Positions 1-11,662 of a DNA stretch of 35,819 bases are shown here, in pieces. The stretch covers positions 1-35,819 of the forward strand of contig WTXI01000349.1 of NCBI GenBank assembly GCA_022376515.1, in the 5' to 3' direction. Source of the stretch: Lactifluus volemus (lineage: Eukaryota; Basidiomycota; Agaricomycetes; Russulales; Russulaceae). A model generated the notes under the pieces. The model worked only from the letters and a program-made list of their open reading frames with translations, had not been told where the DNA came from and did no database searches. The first letter of the stretch is position 1; each line of letters begins with the position of its first letter. The translations under genes were made by a program, and so were the position numbers.

Positions 1-1660
1 CAGGGAGAGCGAGCATATAAACCAGCAGGAGGAGCAATAGGAGGGCAGAGGAGGAAGGAACGGACGACGTGATGAGGCTCAGCGGCACCCCCCACTGCAG
101 GAGGCAATAAAAGAAACAGGAGCAGGGAAGGTACACTATGTCGAGACGCAGCGGTGTGCGCGTGGCATGGAGGAAAGAAGCACCAGGAGCGTAGAAAATT
201 TGGTACTCCATCGCAGCGACAGAGTGCACAGTGATGCAGGGGAAGGACCCAGTGATCCCACCCAGCATGACTAGGCGCAGTGGCGCAATGTGGAGAGAGG
301 TGCTCTCAAGCAAGGTGCAATAATGAAATATGCACGCGCAGGGAGAGCGAGCATATAAACCAGCAGGAGGAGCAATAGGAGGGCAGAGGAGGAAGGAACG
401 GACGACGTGATGAGGCTCAGCGGCACCCCCACTGCAGGGAGACAATAAAAGAAACAGGAGCTATGTCGAGACGCAGCGGCATGCGCGTGGCATGGAGGAA
501 AGAAGCACCAGGAGCGTAGAAAATTTGGTACTCCATCGCAGCGACAGAGTGCACAGTGATGCAGGGGAAGGACCCAGTGATCCCACCCAGCATGACTAGG
601 TGCAGTGGCGCAACGTGGAGAGAGAGGTGCTCTCAAGCAAGGTGCAATGATAAATGTTCATGCACAGAGAGAGCAAGAACAGAAACCATTGAAGCGACAG
701 AGTGCACAGTGATGCTGATGAGGCGCAGCGGCGCACCCGTGGAAAAGAGAGAAGAGGAGCAACAGGAGCGCGAAAGAGGCGGGAAGGGACGCTGTGGCGA
801 GGCGCAGCGGCGCGCGCGCGGCAGGGAGGCAAGAGAAGAAGTATGAGGGCAGAGGGAAGTGAGAAGGGGCGGTATAGCGCGGCGCAGCGACGTGCGCGCG
901 GCAGGGAGACAACAGAATCAATAGAGAGCCAAGAGAAGCACCAGGAGCGCGGAGGAGAGAGAATGGACGCTGAGGCCAGGCGCAGCAGCGCGCGCACGGT
1001 GGGGAGGCATGAGGGGAAGCTACAAGGCAGAGAGACGCGGGAAATGGCGGTATAGCGCGGCGCAGCAACGCGCGCGCAGCAGGGAGATAAAGGAGCAACA
1101 ATACCGCGGAAAAAAGGCGGGAAGGGACGCTGTGGCCAAGCGCAGCGGCGCACGCGGCAGGGAAGCGAGAGGAGAAGCTGGAGGGCGGAGGGAAGCGAGG
1201 AGGGGCGGTATGGACCGGCGCAGCGATGTGCGCGCGGCAGGGAGACAACAGAAATAACAGGGAGAGCCGAGAGAAGCGCCAGGAGCGCGGAGGAGCGAGA
1301 GTGGACGCTATAGCGAGGCGCAGCAGCGCGCGCGCAGCGGGAAGACGTGAGGAGAGGCTAGAAGGCAGAGGGACACGGGAAAGGGCAGTATAGCGCGGCG
1401 CGCCGATGCGCGAGCGGCAGTGAGACAACAGGAGCAATAAGACCGCCGAAGAGGCGGGAAGAGACGCTGGTCATGCGCAGCGGCGCGCGCGCGGCAGGGA
1501 GGCAAGAGGGGAGGCTGGAAGGCGGAGGGACGCGGGAATGCGCGGTGTGGCACGGCGCGACGGCGCGCGCGCATGGAGGACGAGCAGGGAGGCGGGAAAG
1601 CACGTGCGGCGGGGCCCAGCGGCGTGCAGGCAAAGAAGCGGGCGAGTAAGGACCCCAGAG
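1..1660. repeat. GC-rich tandem array with higher-order repeat
   Basis: A core resembling GCGCAGCGGCGCGCGCGGC recurs about every 80-85 bp, for example near 720, 800, 880, 978, 1060, 1140, 1216, 1317, 1397, 1476 and 1554. A longer period is superimposed: positions 1-338 are repeated almost exactly from 339 to about 670, and similar blocks near 871/1206 and 1050/1387 lie about 335-337 bp apart. This suggests four base units per higher-order unit. The left two copies are closest to each other; copies to the right are GC-richer and more diverged. Long open frames here are by-products of the periodic GC-rich sequence and encode only Arg/Ala/Pro-rich nonsense. The array begins before the window edge, so its full length is unknown. 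Confidence 0.85.
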
Positions 1661-2034
1661 AGTGCCCACAGACGGGAAACAGCGGAACGGAGCACGGAGA
1701 GCACAGTGTGATCCCTTTTAGGAACAATGGCGAGGCTGGAAGGCTGGAGCATAGGCGGGACCAAGCGCCCCAGTGCGCCCCATTTCTTCTTTTGGAACAG
1801 GCGCAGTAGTCCAAATGTGGATGGGTGGGCCAGAAGGCTGACACGGGAAAGAGAAGAAAGGGACAGTTAAGTAAGCGTACTATAAACGGAAACCGGTTGG
1901 GGCCAGCCCTATCGGCCGGGCTGGAAGGCCACATAAGGGGCCAGTTAGGTGGCGAGACCCCGTTAAAGAACCCCGGCTAAGTAGATAGGAAAATTGCGTG
2001 GTACAGGTGCTCAATTGACAAATTGTGTTATGTA
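1661..2034. other. spacer between satellite and gene-fragment chimera
   Basis: I see no gene here. A short inverted repeat (CCAGCCC at 1903-1909 and GGGCTGG at 1918-1924, 8-nt loop) is the only clear structure. Confidence 0.5.
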
Positions 2035-2729
2035 ACATTGCACAAAATTGGACTTGCCTGATTTGGTAGCCGATCACCGAAGTCTGTTCCTAGAATTAGG
2101 CGATCTGATATCATCTTTCCGACTCGTTATCAGTGCGCCCTTAAACTCACACTCTCACCAGTTGCAAAACGTGTGATGTCTACCCAAACAATTGCAGTAA
2201 TCGATGAGGTTGATCTCAAAGATGGTCCAATGTACGTGTCTAGGCACATCGCACTACTTGTCTGACTGTTGCACAGGAAGGAAGTCCCCTTTGGTCCTCC
2301 TGTCTTGTCTGGGTGACAAGGTTCATGCAACCAGTGCATCTTGCACCTGGTGCCCCACTCGTCAAAGGTGTCCTCACAGCCTACGGCAGGGTCGTCTGGT
2401 AAGAGCCTGATGCCACTCGTTATCGTGTGCCATTACTAAATCTCATGCGCAGCCCATGGCACGGGTACAGCATTCGTTTATAACAAACCATTCTTTGGCT
2501 TACATTATTCTATAGCCTACTTCAATGTGTGTACTGGTGATATTGGTTTGTCTTGTTCTCTCAATAAGACATTCTTACTTACACACTGCCAGAGGACGCT
2601 CCCGCACCGGCAGCCATTCATTTCTTCAAAACCCATAACACTGGCGGCAAAATTTATGTGACAGCTGACCCCGCGAATACCACGAAAGAAAGGCTTTCAC
2701 GACTACCAATGCCACTTGCGTCCGGCAGT
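2035..2729 (+). pseudogene. decayed 5' fragment of the AIFM3-like Rieske gene
   Basis: This segment is a diverged second copy of 18764-19489. It covers about 140 bp upstream of the start codon and the Rieske part of the gene, including the same introns, so it arose by DNA duplication and not by retrotransposition. Against the intact copy it lacks about 16 nt near 2131, about 11 nt near 2296 and 5 nt near 2343; the last removes the first Cys-x-His iron-sulfur motif and shifts the frame. Homology stops abruptly near 2729, where reductoisomerase sequence begins on the other strand. It cannot make a working protein. The intact parent, or a sister copy, lies 16.7 kb downstream. Confidence 0.88.
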
Positions 2730-3265
2730 GAAGTTCGTTAGCATAACACGCCGCTTTGTTAGCAAGGGCAGGTAAAGTTACCCAACCATCTTCCTGCGCC
2801 TGTTTCCAGCTCTCGCTGTTCTCGCGCACCCCGACGATGACGTTGAGACCATTGTCGCGCGCATTCAGGCCCTGTCCGTGACCTTGCGAACCGTAGCCAA
2901 TAAGGGCGAGGGTGTCATTTTTAAAGTAGTCCTGTAGTCTGGCGAGAGGCCAGTCACTGCGCTCGTACACGACCTCCTGGGAGCCGGCAAAGTCGAGCGT
3001 TTTGACGCCACGAACGGACTGTGTGAGAGCGGAAACGAAAAAAAAAAAAAAACATTGTCAGAGAGAGAAAAGAAATAGAGAACGTTTGGCTAAAAGAAAA
3101 AAAACAAACCTGAAGAATTGCCGTTCTGCACGGTGCGCTGGCAGCGATGGCAGAACGCGCCAATAGAGAGTAACTGACTGCGTTTACAGGTTTTGAAACG
3201 AGTTTATTGGTGATGCGAGGAACACGGCGAGAAGCAGTGCGAAGACGGGATGCCAGGGATGCCAT
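2730..3265 (-). pseudogene. ILV5: ketol-acid reductoisomerase, 5' fragment only
   Basis: Exon 1 (3265-3110) encodes a Ser/Arg/Ala-rich leader typical of a mitochondrial transit peptide, starting MASLASRLRTASRRV. Exon 2 (3018-2782) continues in phase with SVRGVKTLDFAGSQE and reaches the NADPH-binding Rossmann motif ALIGYGSQGHGQ. Acetohydroxyacid reductoisomerase carries out the second step of valine and isoleucine synthesis in mitochondria. Fungal proteins of this family are about 400 residues; here only about 131 are present. After the exon 2 donor (GTAACT at 2781) part of an intron follows and then the sequence changes to the AIFM3-like fragment. The whole catalytic knotted domain is missing. 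The start is chosen at the ATG that opens the leader. A complete gene must lie elsewhere if the fungus makes its own branched-chain amino acids. Confidence 0.88.
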
Positions 3266-5354
3266 TTGAAGAGTTGGAACGACGAGCCAACGACTATTGA
3301 CCAATATACGTGCTTCGGCCGAGATAGGCCGAGACTACCTTCTTCCGCCACTTTCCGCCTCATAATTTACTACCACTATGCTGTATTGTACCATCAAGCG
3401 ACATCGTGCGCAACGCCAAGCTGTTCGGAGGCTTCACATCCCCTTTTCCTTTGTCTATCATTTGCTTCACACTATTTAGGATGTCCAGGGGGCAGTGCTT
3501 TCTAGCATTGTCTTCAAAGACTTTTTCTCTTTCGTTTGCTTGAACTACTTACAGAAAACAATAAAAGGTCTTGCCCAGTGAGTCATTGACCTAGAAGAGC
3601 ATCCAATAAACCTTTCTCTTTCGGATCACTAAGCTTGTCTCGAAAATCAAAGAAGAATCTCACCTCATATTTGCCCTCATTCTAAGTCTCATCTCATCGC
3701 TCACTCGATCCCCGCTCGTTACGGCTCCGGCCCAGTGAAGTGGCAAATCGAACTTCAAGGGCAGACACGAGGCAAAAGAATACGGTCACGTGAGAGGGTG
3801 AGAAAACGAGCGGGAGGAGCGCGCGCCGCGCGCGCGACAAGGAAAATCGGGGCGGGGTCAGAACTACTTCCCCCGGTCTCATGATTAGTTCTTTATGTAG
3901 ATTGTGTTCTATGTTAGCCGTTGTATAGATTCTTGGCCCAAGTTGGCCGCTCGTTCTTGGCAAACACGAGGCGGCATGGGACCATGTGTTCAGCAGGACT
4001 AGGTAAACTAAAATAAGGCTTCTGGTGAGAAAGATGAACGTTGTATCGTAATAACGGCTGTGAGCGACCACCCCCAACGGGGAGCAGTCGTCATCCACGC
4101 CAGGGGGCCCTCAGGGAGCCGCAGGCGTTGGCTATCCCGTCTCAGGGGTCCCATTTGCGCGCTGCACGCCGTTCTCGGCTGCCTGCCTTTCCTCCTTCCC
4201 GATTTGAGTTTCCCCAACAACACCCTGATCACACGTTCGAAAACCCAACGCGTCTGTCAATTCGTTTACTCGCCGATTCAGAAAATGCGTTAGTAATATT
4301 CTCGCGGCACGGCACGTCCCTCCGAGATTTATCGACTCCCCTACGCTTCCCCTCGAACTCGCCCGTACTCATCAGAGGCACGTTCACTGGTACCACGCCT
4401 CCTCCCAACAGCATGCCCATCAATCATTTCCAACTCACCACTTGTGCCACGAGGTTACGATACCATCCTCGACCGGATGGAACCGCGCATTGACGAGGAC
4501 CGGCACGGCCCACACTGATGATTATCTTAAAGTACCACAGAAGCTCACAACGCCCGCGTGAATGCAACGGGCACGTTCTCCTCTGCAATTCTTTCCTCGC
4601 CCTGTCACAAAACAATCCCGGTACTTTGAAAATTTCTTCCGATTTCGTAATGCCCGTACTCATTCTTTCTTCTACAGAATCCAACTACCAGAGCGAGTAG
4701 ACAGCTGAAGCGCGCAAAACGTTCCGAGTCGACAGGCAGGAGTAGTAGGAGCTGGTATTCTCCGTGCCGGACGATTTCGCGAAGGAGGAGCAGACGTTTT
4801 ACCCAGGTGACGGTGGCGTGTGATCTACTAGAGTGAGCATCCGCAAGTAACAGTTAGCGGCAAACCGTTTGTCTGACGACGATCTTCTCGGCCAGGTTAG
4901 TGTTGAATTATATGCGGGCGTATTGAAGAAAGGGATTGCGAAGGTGCATGAATGCTGGGCGTGATATACATTTTGATGCATATACGAGTAAGTCTCCCGA
5001 GTTCGAGTTCTGAGTACGGGAACCGAGTGCTGATGAGGCACAGACCCGAACTTGACGGGGCTAGGACCGAATAATGCAACTTGACGCGAACTAAGCATAG
5101 AAGATATCGCCGTAAAATACGCATACATGATCGATGATAGCTTCTTATACAGTACAGGCTACTGATGAGTCAATATCAAGGAATTTGATTGGAGTGCATA
5201 GAACGTGATGTGCGCAGAGGAACATAGATGTGTCTTTTTACCGCTAACCCGGCCCAACATCCACACAGACAGCAGCGCCATTGGATCGCTATTTGCAGTC
5301 ATAGGACGAAAAGCCACTAAGAAGAGGTCGCAAGAATACGTCGATAGGTTGGGC
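3266..5354. other. 2.1 kb without a supportable gene
   Basis: This stretch should hold the old upstream region of the reductoisomerase fragment and the 3' flank of the lectin gene, which ends at 5355. Several open frames of 60-150 codons exist (for example around 4041-4493) but none has a recognisable domain, a consistent exon structure or a partner exon. They could be remains of a decayed gene. I see no RNA gene, terminal repeat or tandem repeat. Confidence 0.45.
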
Positions 5355-8300
5355 TTAAAGCAACACTCCCTTTAACCTATTACGATGCGATTAGTGGGAG
5401 AGCTGGGGTTACTTTTGAGCGAATTTGGGGTACTCACAGATCATGTACAAAGTCGCTAACACTGCCAATGCGGAACTTAATACGGACCTCCCTTGGCTTG
5501 CCCCCAATAGTAACGAGAATGAGAGCGTCGAATTTTCCACCCCCCGCGATGTCATTATACGAGCCGTTGAGTGTGACGCGAGTGATATCCAGAGCGCTGG
5601 TGATCGTTCTCACCATCTCCTCGGTGATGTTGATTAGGCCGTCGATACCGTGCTCCGCAATCTTGAGTGATTCTGTAGCTATATCAAGTGCGTGAGTCGA
5701 GGCCCTGGCTAAGCTAATAGCGACAGTCGCTGTTTGATATGCAACCCATGCGGCAGAGGTTTCGAGGTCGTCCAGGATCTTCTGAGCCCCAGCAAGTACG
5801 GCTTTCCCGGCCTCGATGAACACCGCCAGGTCCTTCTCTGCCTTTCTCCACACGAAATCCCCCCCGTTCTGCACTTCCTGAAGGGTCTTTACAGCCATAT
5901 TGATGAGAGCCTGCGTCGCCACGTCCGCATCATGGACAGCAAGTTGGGCTGCCTTGAAGGCGACATCTCCTGCCTTGCGAGTCACCTCGAGGGTGTGTTC
6001 GACTAAGGGGATAGCATCGCGAGCGGTGACGTACTCCGTTCCCTCGACAATAGCCTTGCACGCGTCGAGAATATCGTCGGCCATGTGTTTAGCGGCGTAC
6101 AAGCCACCTTTGGTGATTTCAAGACTTGGAATGGCGGCCTTCTTCCTGAAGCGATTGTTGGCCTTTGTTCGTAAATACTAAAACTGCTCGGATACTCACC
6201 AGAATACATACCAATCGGCACTATTGTAATCGCTGATGGTATGGTCGATGTCGTTGATCTGATTCTGGAGGCTATCAACTTTGTCCCTCGCGTCCTGAAG
6301 GTCACTCTCAGCGGAGCCAAACTTCTCACGCAGAACGCGCTTGGCGTCCTCAAGTTCAGCCTCGTCTCTGCGAACAGAACTGTCCCAATCGTTCTGGGCT
6401 TTGACGACCGCAGCTTGAGCCTTCTGCATCTCTGCAGCGCGGTGAGCACTCGCATGCTGAAGATCGCCCTCAGCCTGCTTCAACTTGATATTGAAGGCTT
6501 CACGCTCATCGTCGACCTTCTTCTGGAGTGCCGCCGACTCTGCAGAGTAGTCGTCGCGGATACGCTGGGCCTCGGCTCTCTGGCTTTTCGAGTACTCCGT
6601 CCACTCTGCAAACGTCTCGTTGACTCGTGTCTTCGCAGCCTCAATGTCCGCTTCGTACTGCTCCTTGGCTGCCTCCACCTTCCTCCGTGCTTCTTTAATT
6701 GCGTCGTCGCTGGCATGTTTGGCTTGTTCGAGCGCGTCGATGAGTTGTTTACGGACATACTCGAGGATATGCTGATCGAACTCGGCCATGAGGGTGAAGT
6801 CGAGGTTAGAGAGGTCTTTCAAATCTGCGGAGGAACTGCCAGCGGTTGCTTCGACCTTGAAGAGTAGCAGGTCCGTAAACGCGAGGAGGAAGCTGAAGAA
6901 GAAAGATGGGTGGGGCAAGATGTCCAGCTTGAGGAGAAGGGAGACCTGGAGGCCAAGGAACTCAATCCCGCCATCCACCTCCAAATGCTGGATCGACGCG
7001 CCGAGGTGTAGGGCGAACAACGCCTTCTTTCCGTCGTGGCCTTGTATGATGAGCGGACCAACATGAAGGCGCTCGATATCGGCATGAACCGAAAGGACAC
7101 CACCGGTGATACCTGCCGAAACATCAAGATGGGAACCGAAGATGATCAAGTGTGCGTCGAAAGAGAACCCGGCGGGGAAATTCTCCGTGCCGATGGCTAC
7201 CCCCGTTGACATATAGAGCTTCAGCTCCTGAAACTCAAGGAAATCAGGTGGAGGAGGGATCTCGTGCTGTATGACGGAGCTGGCGAAAGCCACCAAGTCG
7301 TCGATTCCCAAATTTTTCACTTCTCCTTTCAACAGCTCCTCTATTGAAACGTCAGCGATGTCCGCAAGGTATCGCAAACGCGCACTTACGAAAAGGGTCT
7401 TCACTGATATCCACTGCCACTTGCGCTTCTGCCGTTCCTATAGCCAAGCCTCCGGCGAAACGGAACCCGGTCGGGAGGCCCGTGAGGAAAAACAGAGGCA
7501 AATCGATGTCAAGTCCCAGGTTAATATGCGGTCCGACCTTGACTTTCTCGCTGACACCAAAGGGATCGACCCACCACCCATACATGTCGGCCGATACGGT
7601 GACGACATCATCCTGAAGCGAGAGCGACGCTTGGAAATCGAGCGGTACGGGGCTCTTGGCAACTGGAACCTTGATACCAGCATGTATCATTAGTTCGACC
7701 GGATTGGTCTGAATGTGGAGTGCGATTGGGTCGGTGGTAATTCCTCGGCCAAGGTGGATCACGAAGGGAGTCGGCAACAAAATCTCCAGCAAGAAGCCAA
7801 AGCCGTTGGCCCAGGAAGCATTGAGGATCAAGTCGGGGGAAGTAGATTGGCGTGTCAGCTTTGAGAAAGGACCAATATGACCAACTACAGCACAAATCTG
7901 TACACCTGGGTTGAGGTGGTGCATTAATGAATGCCTACGCCTCGGGTGGATAAGCGACTTACCACGACGAATAGTGTAGTGTTGCGGATTGAGGTTGGAA
8001 ACCTCAGGGTCATCTCGTGATGCGGCAATGAAGACAGCGTCGGTGAGCGTCACATTCCCGAGGAAGGTGCCCTTGGTTGCGTGGATAACTTCGCCCAAAG
8101 GCGCTTGGGGCCCGACACTTGCAAAATGACCGTATACCGTCCATTCCCATTTGTTGGTCTCAGCGTCCGATGCGCCGCCCTTGTACAGATGCACAACAGC
8201 ATCGACTGTCATGTTCGAAAAGCCGATCGTTCCTCCCAACGTAAACGACCCGCTCCATAATTCGCCAGTTTTGACGATCTCGACTTTCAGGGTGACATCG

Positions 8301-11300
8301 TTGAGGGAAATGTCGTCAAATTCCAACGAACCGCCCAAATGGCCTTCAATCTGAAGCCCGCTGGGACCGACAGCGAGTGTCGCACTCTTGCAGCTGTACT
8401 TGCTGTCCGCAATCTCGAGGTCGTTAACACTAATGATGAAGCCCGCCTTCGAGATAGAGATAGAGCCCGAGGTCATTTTAAAGTCGAAGCCCGAAGGCAT
8501 GGTGATCGACTGGGTGGTCAGGTGGGTATAGATTTCGAGGATGTGTGCGGTGGTTAGCTCTTCAACAAATGCGGTGAGAGAGTAGTCCCCGCCTGCTCCG
8601 TAATGTCCAGATAGCTCGATGATCGTGGATTCCAACTCAAGCACTGCGCTCAGATCGAACTGGTATGAACGAGCCAAGGCTCTAGCATCGAACATGGTGG
8701 AGAATAACACATTGCTGAGCTGTCATAGAAGATGAGGACGCGAAGACGAGTGATCAGTGTTTCGCGTACCGTTAAACCAGACCCAAATACGTTCTGCCAG
8801 AGAGCACCGCGCAAGTCAGCTTTGATCTGAACAAGATCTCCCATCTCAGTGACGTCAAATTCCAGCTGTAATGGCACAGTAGAGCCGGAGACCGCGATGT
8901 GAATGGTGCCAAACGCTCCAAACCCATAATCCATCTTCTGCCTCGCTTTCAGCCCGAGCTCATGGCTGCTGATGGCGAGAAGACGAATACCAATTTGGGA
9001 CAGCGTGATGTCGGTGCCCAGCCTAATTCCAGTGGCTTTCGAGCCTTGCTTGGGAACAAGGTCCAGCACACCCTCTAGGCAGAAGCCCGACATCGACGGG
9101 AGAGTATCCCATCGATGCTTCGGCCCCAGGGCAGCGCGCGCGCGAAGCCTCAGGGATTCTGAGTCATTGGGGATCTGGAAGAAGTTGACAAGGACGTCGT
9201 GAACTTTGCTATATCGCTCGTCGATGATGATTTCGGCCTCCAAATGCCAGCCGATGGTCCGAGTGGGGTCACTAGGAAGTTGGAAACATCAGCACAGTGG
9301 TAAGTTATAGACAGGTCGCGACGAACAATTGAGCATTCTGGAAAATGACGAGCACTTTATTCAGCTCAAAGTCCGCCCATGGTGTGTTGGCCAACAATGG
9401 TAAGAACGACGTGACACGTAGACTGTCGATTTCAGCTTGATGATAAGCAGGGACGATACCCTTGGGCACAGAAACAGTTGGCGGCGGAGGACCTTGCCAA
9501 CTGGTGAAGCGAGCAATGAGGGAAGAAACACCGAATAGATCGATTTCCCCTTGTAAGACGAACCCATCCAACGGCGGATGAGGCTTGGTACCACCAGGAA
9601 CGTCTACTCGTGGAGTTTCGGTTGCGAGCAAACAGACGGGATTGGATATCTTGATGCCAGTCTTCCGCGAAGTTTGAGCCCAGTGCGATTGCAGCGAATC
9701 TATTCCCCCAGGGGACCAAGTGCCAGCAAAAAATAACAACTTGGCACCGCTCCTGCAGAAGAGATGTTTATCGTCTGAAGCCATAAGTACTTAAACATAC
9801 CAATCGAAAATTTGGCCACCGGAACCACCCCACCTCGGGCTAGTTCTCCCTGACAGTGGACGTGAGTGACTGCAGACCAATATAGCAAGAAGAGACAGAC
9901 CATGATTAGTTGTGAATTGTATGGCGACAATTCGTGTGTCACTTAGGCCCTGGATCCTGGTGACGTGCTCTCCGGGGTTCAGAGTTAGCGTATTCGCAAC
10001 GCCGAGATTGGGGTTTCCGTGGACCACCCTACCACCTGGGGAGTACTCAATCTGTAATAAAGTGTCACCAAGCTGAATTGGTAGGTATAGGCGTATCAAA
10101 GCAAACCTGAATGCAAGATATAACATCACCCGATGTGCTGATTATGACAGACTTCATTTCTCTCCGCGCAAACGATGTGTCATTGAAGGAATAGATACCA
10201 GGACCGCCAACTTCTTGGGAAGCTGTCCGGTTTACTATATCGAGATGCAGGGGGTGAGATGGCACAAGAATGGTGGTGGGTGTCTCCCAGACAGCTTGCA
10301 GAGCATCGACGGTGTGGTCGCTGCTGTATGCAGAAGTCCGCGTTAGGCTGTGTAGATGGATTGGCGATAGCAATACGTACGCTCGGCCATTGAAATACAA
10401 AAGCCGGTTTCCAGTCCTAATAACGATGATCCTGTGAGGTCAAGTCGTTGAATGCGGATATTTTGTCACACACCAATTGAACGTATTTTCACCAAGTCCG
10501 CCGTATCGACCGCTGGAACGACCTAAGTCACGGTAGGTCACTGGCACATCCGACCAGGAGAAAACCATGACTACGAACCCGTGTTAGTAAAAAACTGAAC
10601 AGCATCAAGTTGTTGTCCACTGCGGCCCTCGATCCTTGTGATATACTCATCGGGCTGCAAACGGAAGACATCCTGTTCGAGATGGGAGAGACCGTGGTTA
10701 GCTCCCCAGGTGTTAGCACCGAAAAGAACCTAGGGCACGTTCCGAGTCAATGAAGGCAAGAAGGGGAGAAGCGATGCAAAAGACATGCCTGAATCCGATT
10801 GATTCCATCATCACCAAAATTGATCCGAATGCCTTGAATCGGAAAATTTCCATGGGCTGACTCATCACTCCAAGGTTGGCCACCTGAGCCTCCCTCCAGA
10901 CGCGAGGAAGTTGTCTTGACTGCCTGGCCCCAGTAAGCCTGCAGGTTGTCGACGGCATTACCGCTGAGGTAAACAATCATATTCACGCTGTCCTCTAGAG
11001 GTAGGGCGGATTCCTACGTACGCTCGTCCGCTGAAGTACGCCAGCCTTTTACCGGTCCTAGCAAAGACAGATACATCAGCTACGCACAACTTGAATGCCC
11101 AAGGTATCTCACCAAATGAAGGGAGTGCCGCCGTTTCCTCCATATCGAGGACTTGATCGACCTGGATGTGTGGATACGTTAATATTCGCGCCAAGATAGT
11201 AATCTAATCGATTCTAACCAGTGTTAGTGAAGAACTGGATGGCGTCCAGTCTGTCCTCGCCGCTGCCTTCGACCTTGACGATCACTTCGTTGTCTTGGAG

Positions 11301-11662
11301 GGTGAACGTATCTTGATTGAGCACATCTTGACCATGGCCATCTCCCCAGGCGTCCCCATATAGAACCTAAAGGTCATTGTAGATGCCGGATGAGCCAAAT
11401 AAGGTGGTGGGAAAAGCACCTGAATGCGGTCGATGCCCGGGCCGCGTTGATAGTTTATCCTAATGGCACGAATGCGCTGGCCAGCCAAAGCCGAGTCATC
11501 CCAAGGCTGGCCGCCGGGCCCTCCAGCAGGAGCCGATTCGACGAGGAGGGAATGTCGACTGCTTGTTACCTGCTCCCAAATGGCGTGATGAATGGGCTCA
11601 AGAGGGTGTGTCCGCGATGAGGCGAGTTTGCTGTTCGAATGTGCAACGGTGTCGTGCGCCAT
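5355..11662 (-). CDS. giant triple-jacalin lectin protein, 1796 aa
   Basis: Eighteen exons keep one open frame: 11662-11420, 11366-11219, 11161-11113, 11057-11022, 10963-10789, 10729-10579, 10522-10474, 10431-10381, 10323-10107, 10051-9901, 9849-9801, 9752-9327, 9271-8770, 8719-7973 minus ten (end 7963), 7905-7390, 7340-6200, 6145-5438, 5376-5355 (stop TAA). Three jacalin-like domains lie at about residues 46-170, 182-312 and 328-455. Each has a GGxGGQPW-type start, an IRINY/GIDRIQ strand and a GRSSPRYGGNGGTPF-type end; the third is diverged. Jacalin-related lectins bind mannose or other glycans. Residues 460-1350 are beta-rich, alternating Gly and hydrophobic. About 1360-1550 is charged coiled coil, and 1555-1730 is Ala-rich amphipathic helix. 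There is no signal peptide, so a cytosolic location is likely. I do not recognise the part after the lectins; a defence or surface-binding role is inference. Confidence 0.85.
10714..10794 (-). other. GC-AG intron in the lectin gene
   Basis: The intron after NRIQ in the second jacalin domain runs from 10788 to 10730 and begins GCATGT after an exon ending CAG. The equivalent introns in domains 1 and 3 begin with GT. GC donors with an otherwise good consensus are a known minority class and are spliced by the normal machinery. Confidence 0.75.

Noticed and set aside
271..1934. Long open frames on both strands in the first 2 kb
   Set aside because: They are overlapping Arg/Ala/Pro-rich frames produced by the GC-rich tandem repeat and have no domain or exon structure.
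4041..4493. 150-codon open frame
   Set aside because: No recognisable domain, no plausible exon partner, and other frames of the same stretch look equally open.
6241..6867. 208-codon plus-strand frame
   Set aside because: It is the antisense shadow of the coiled-coil exon of the lectin gene, which has a verified multi-exon frame.
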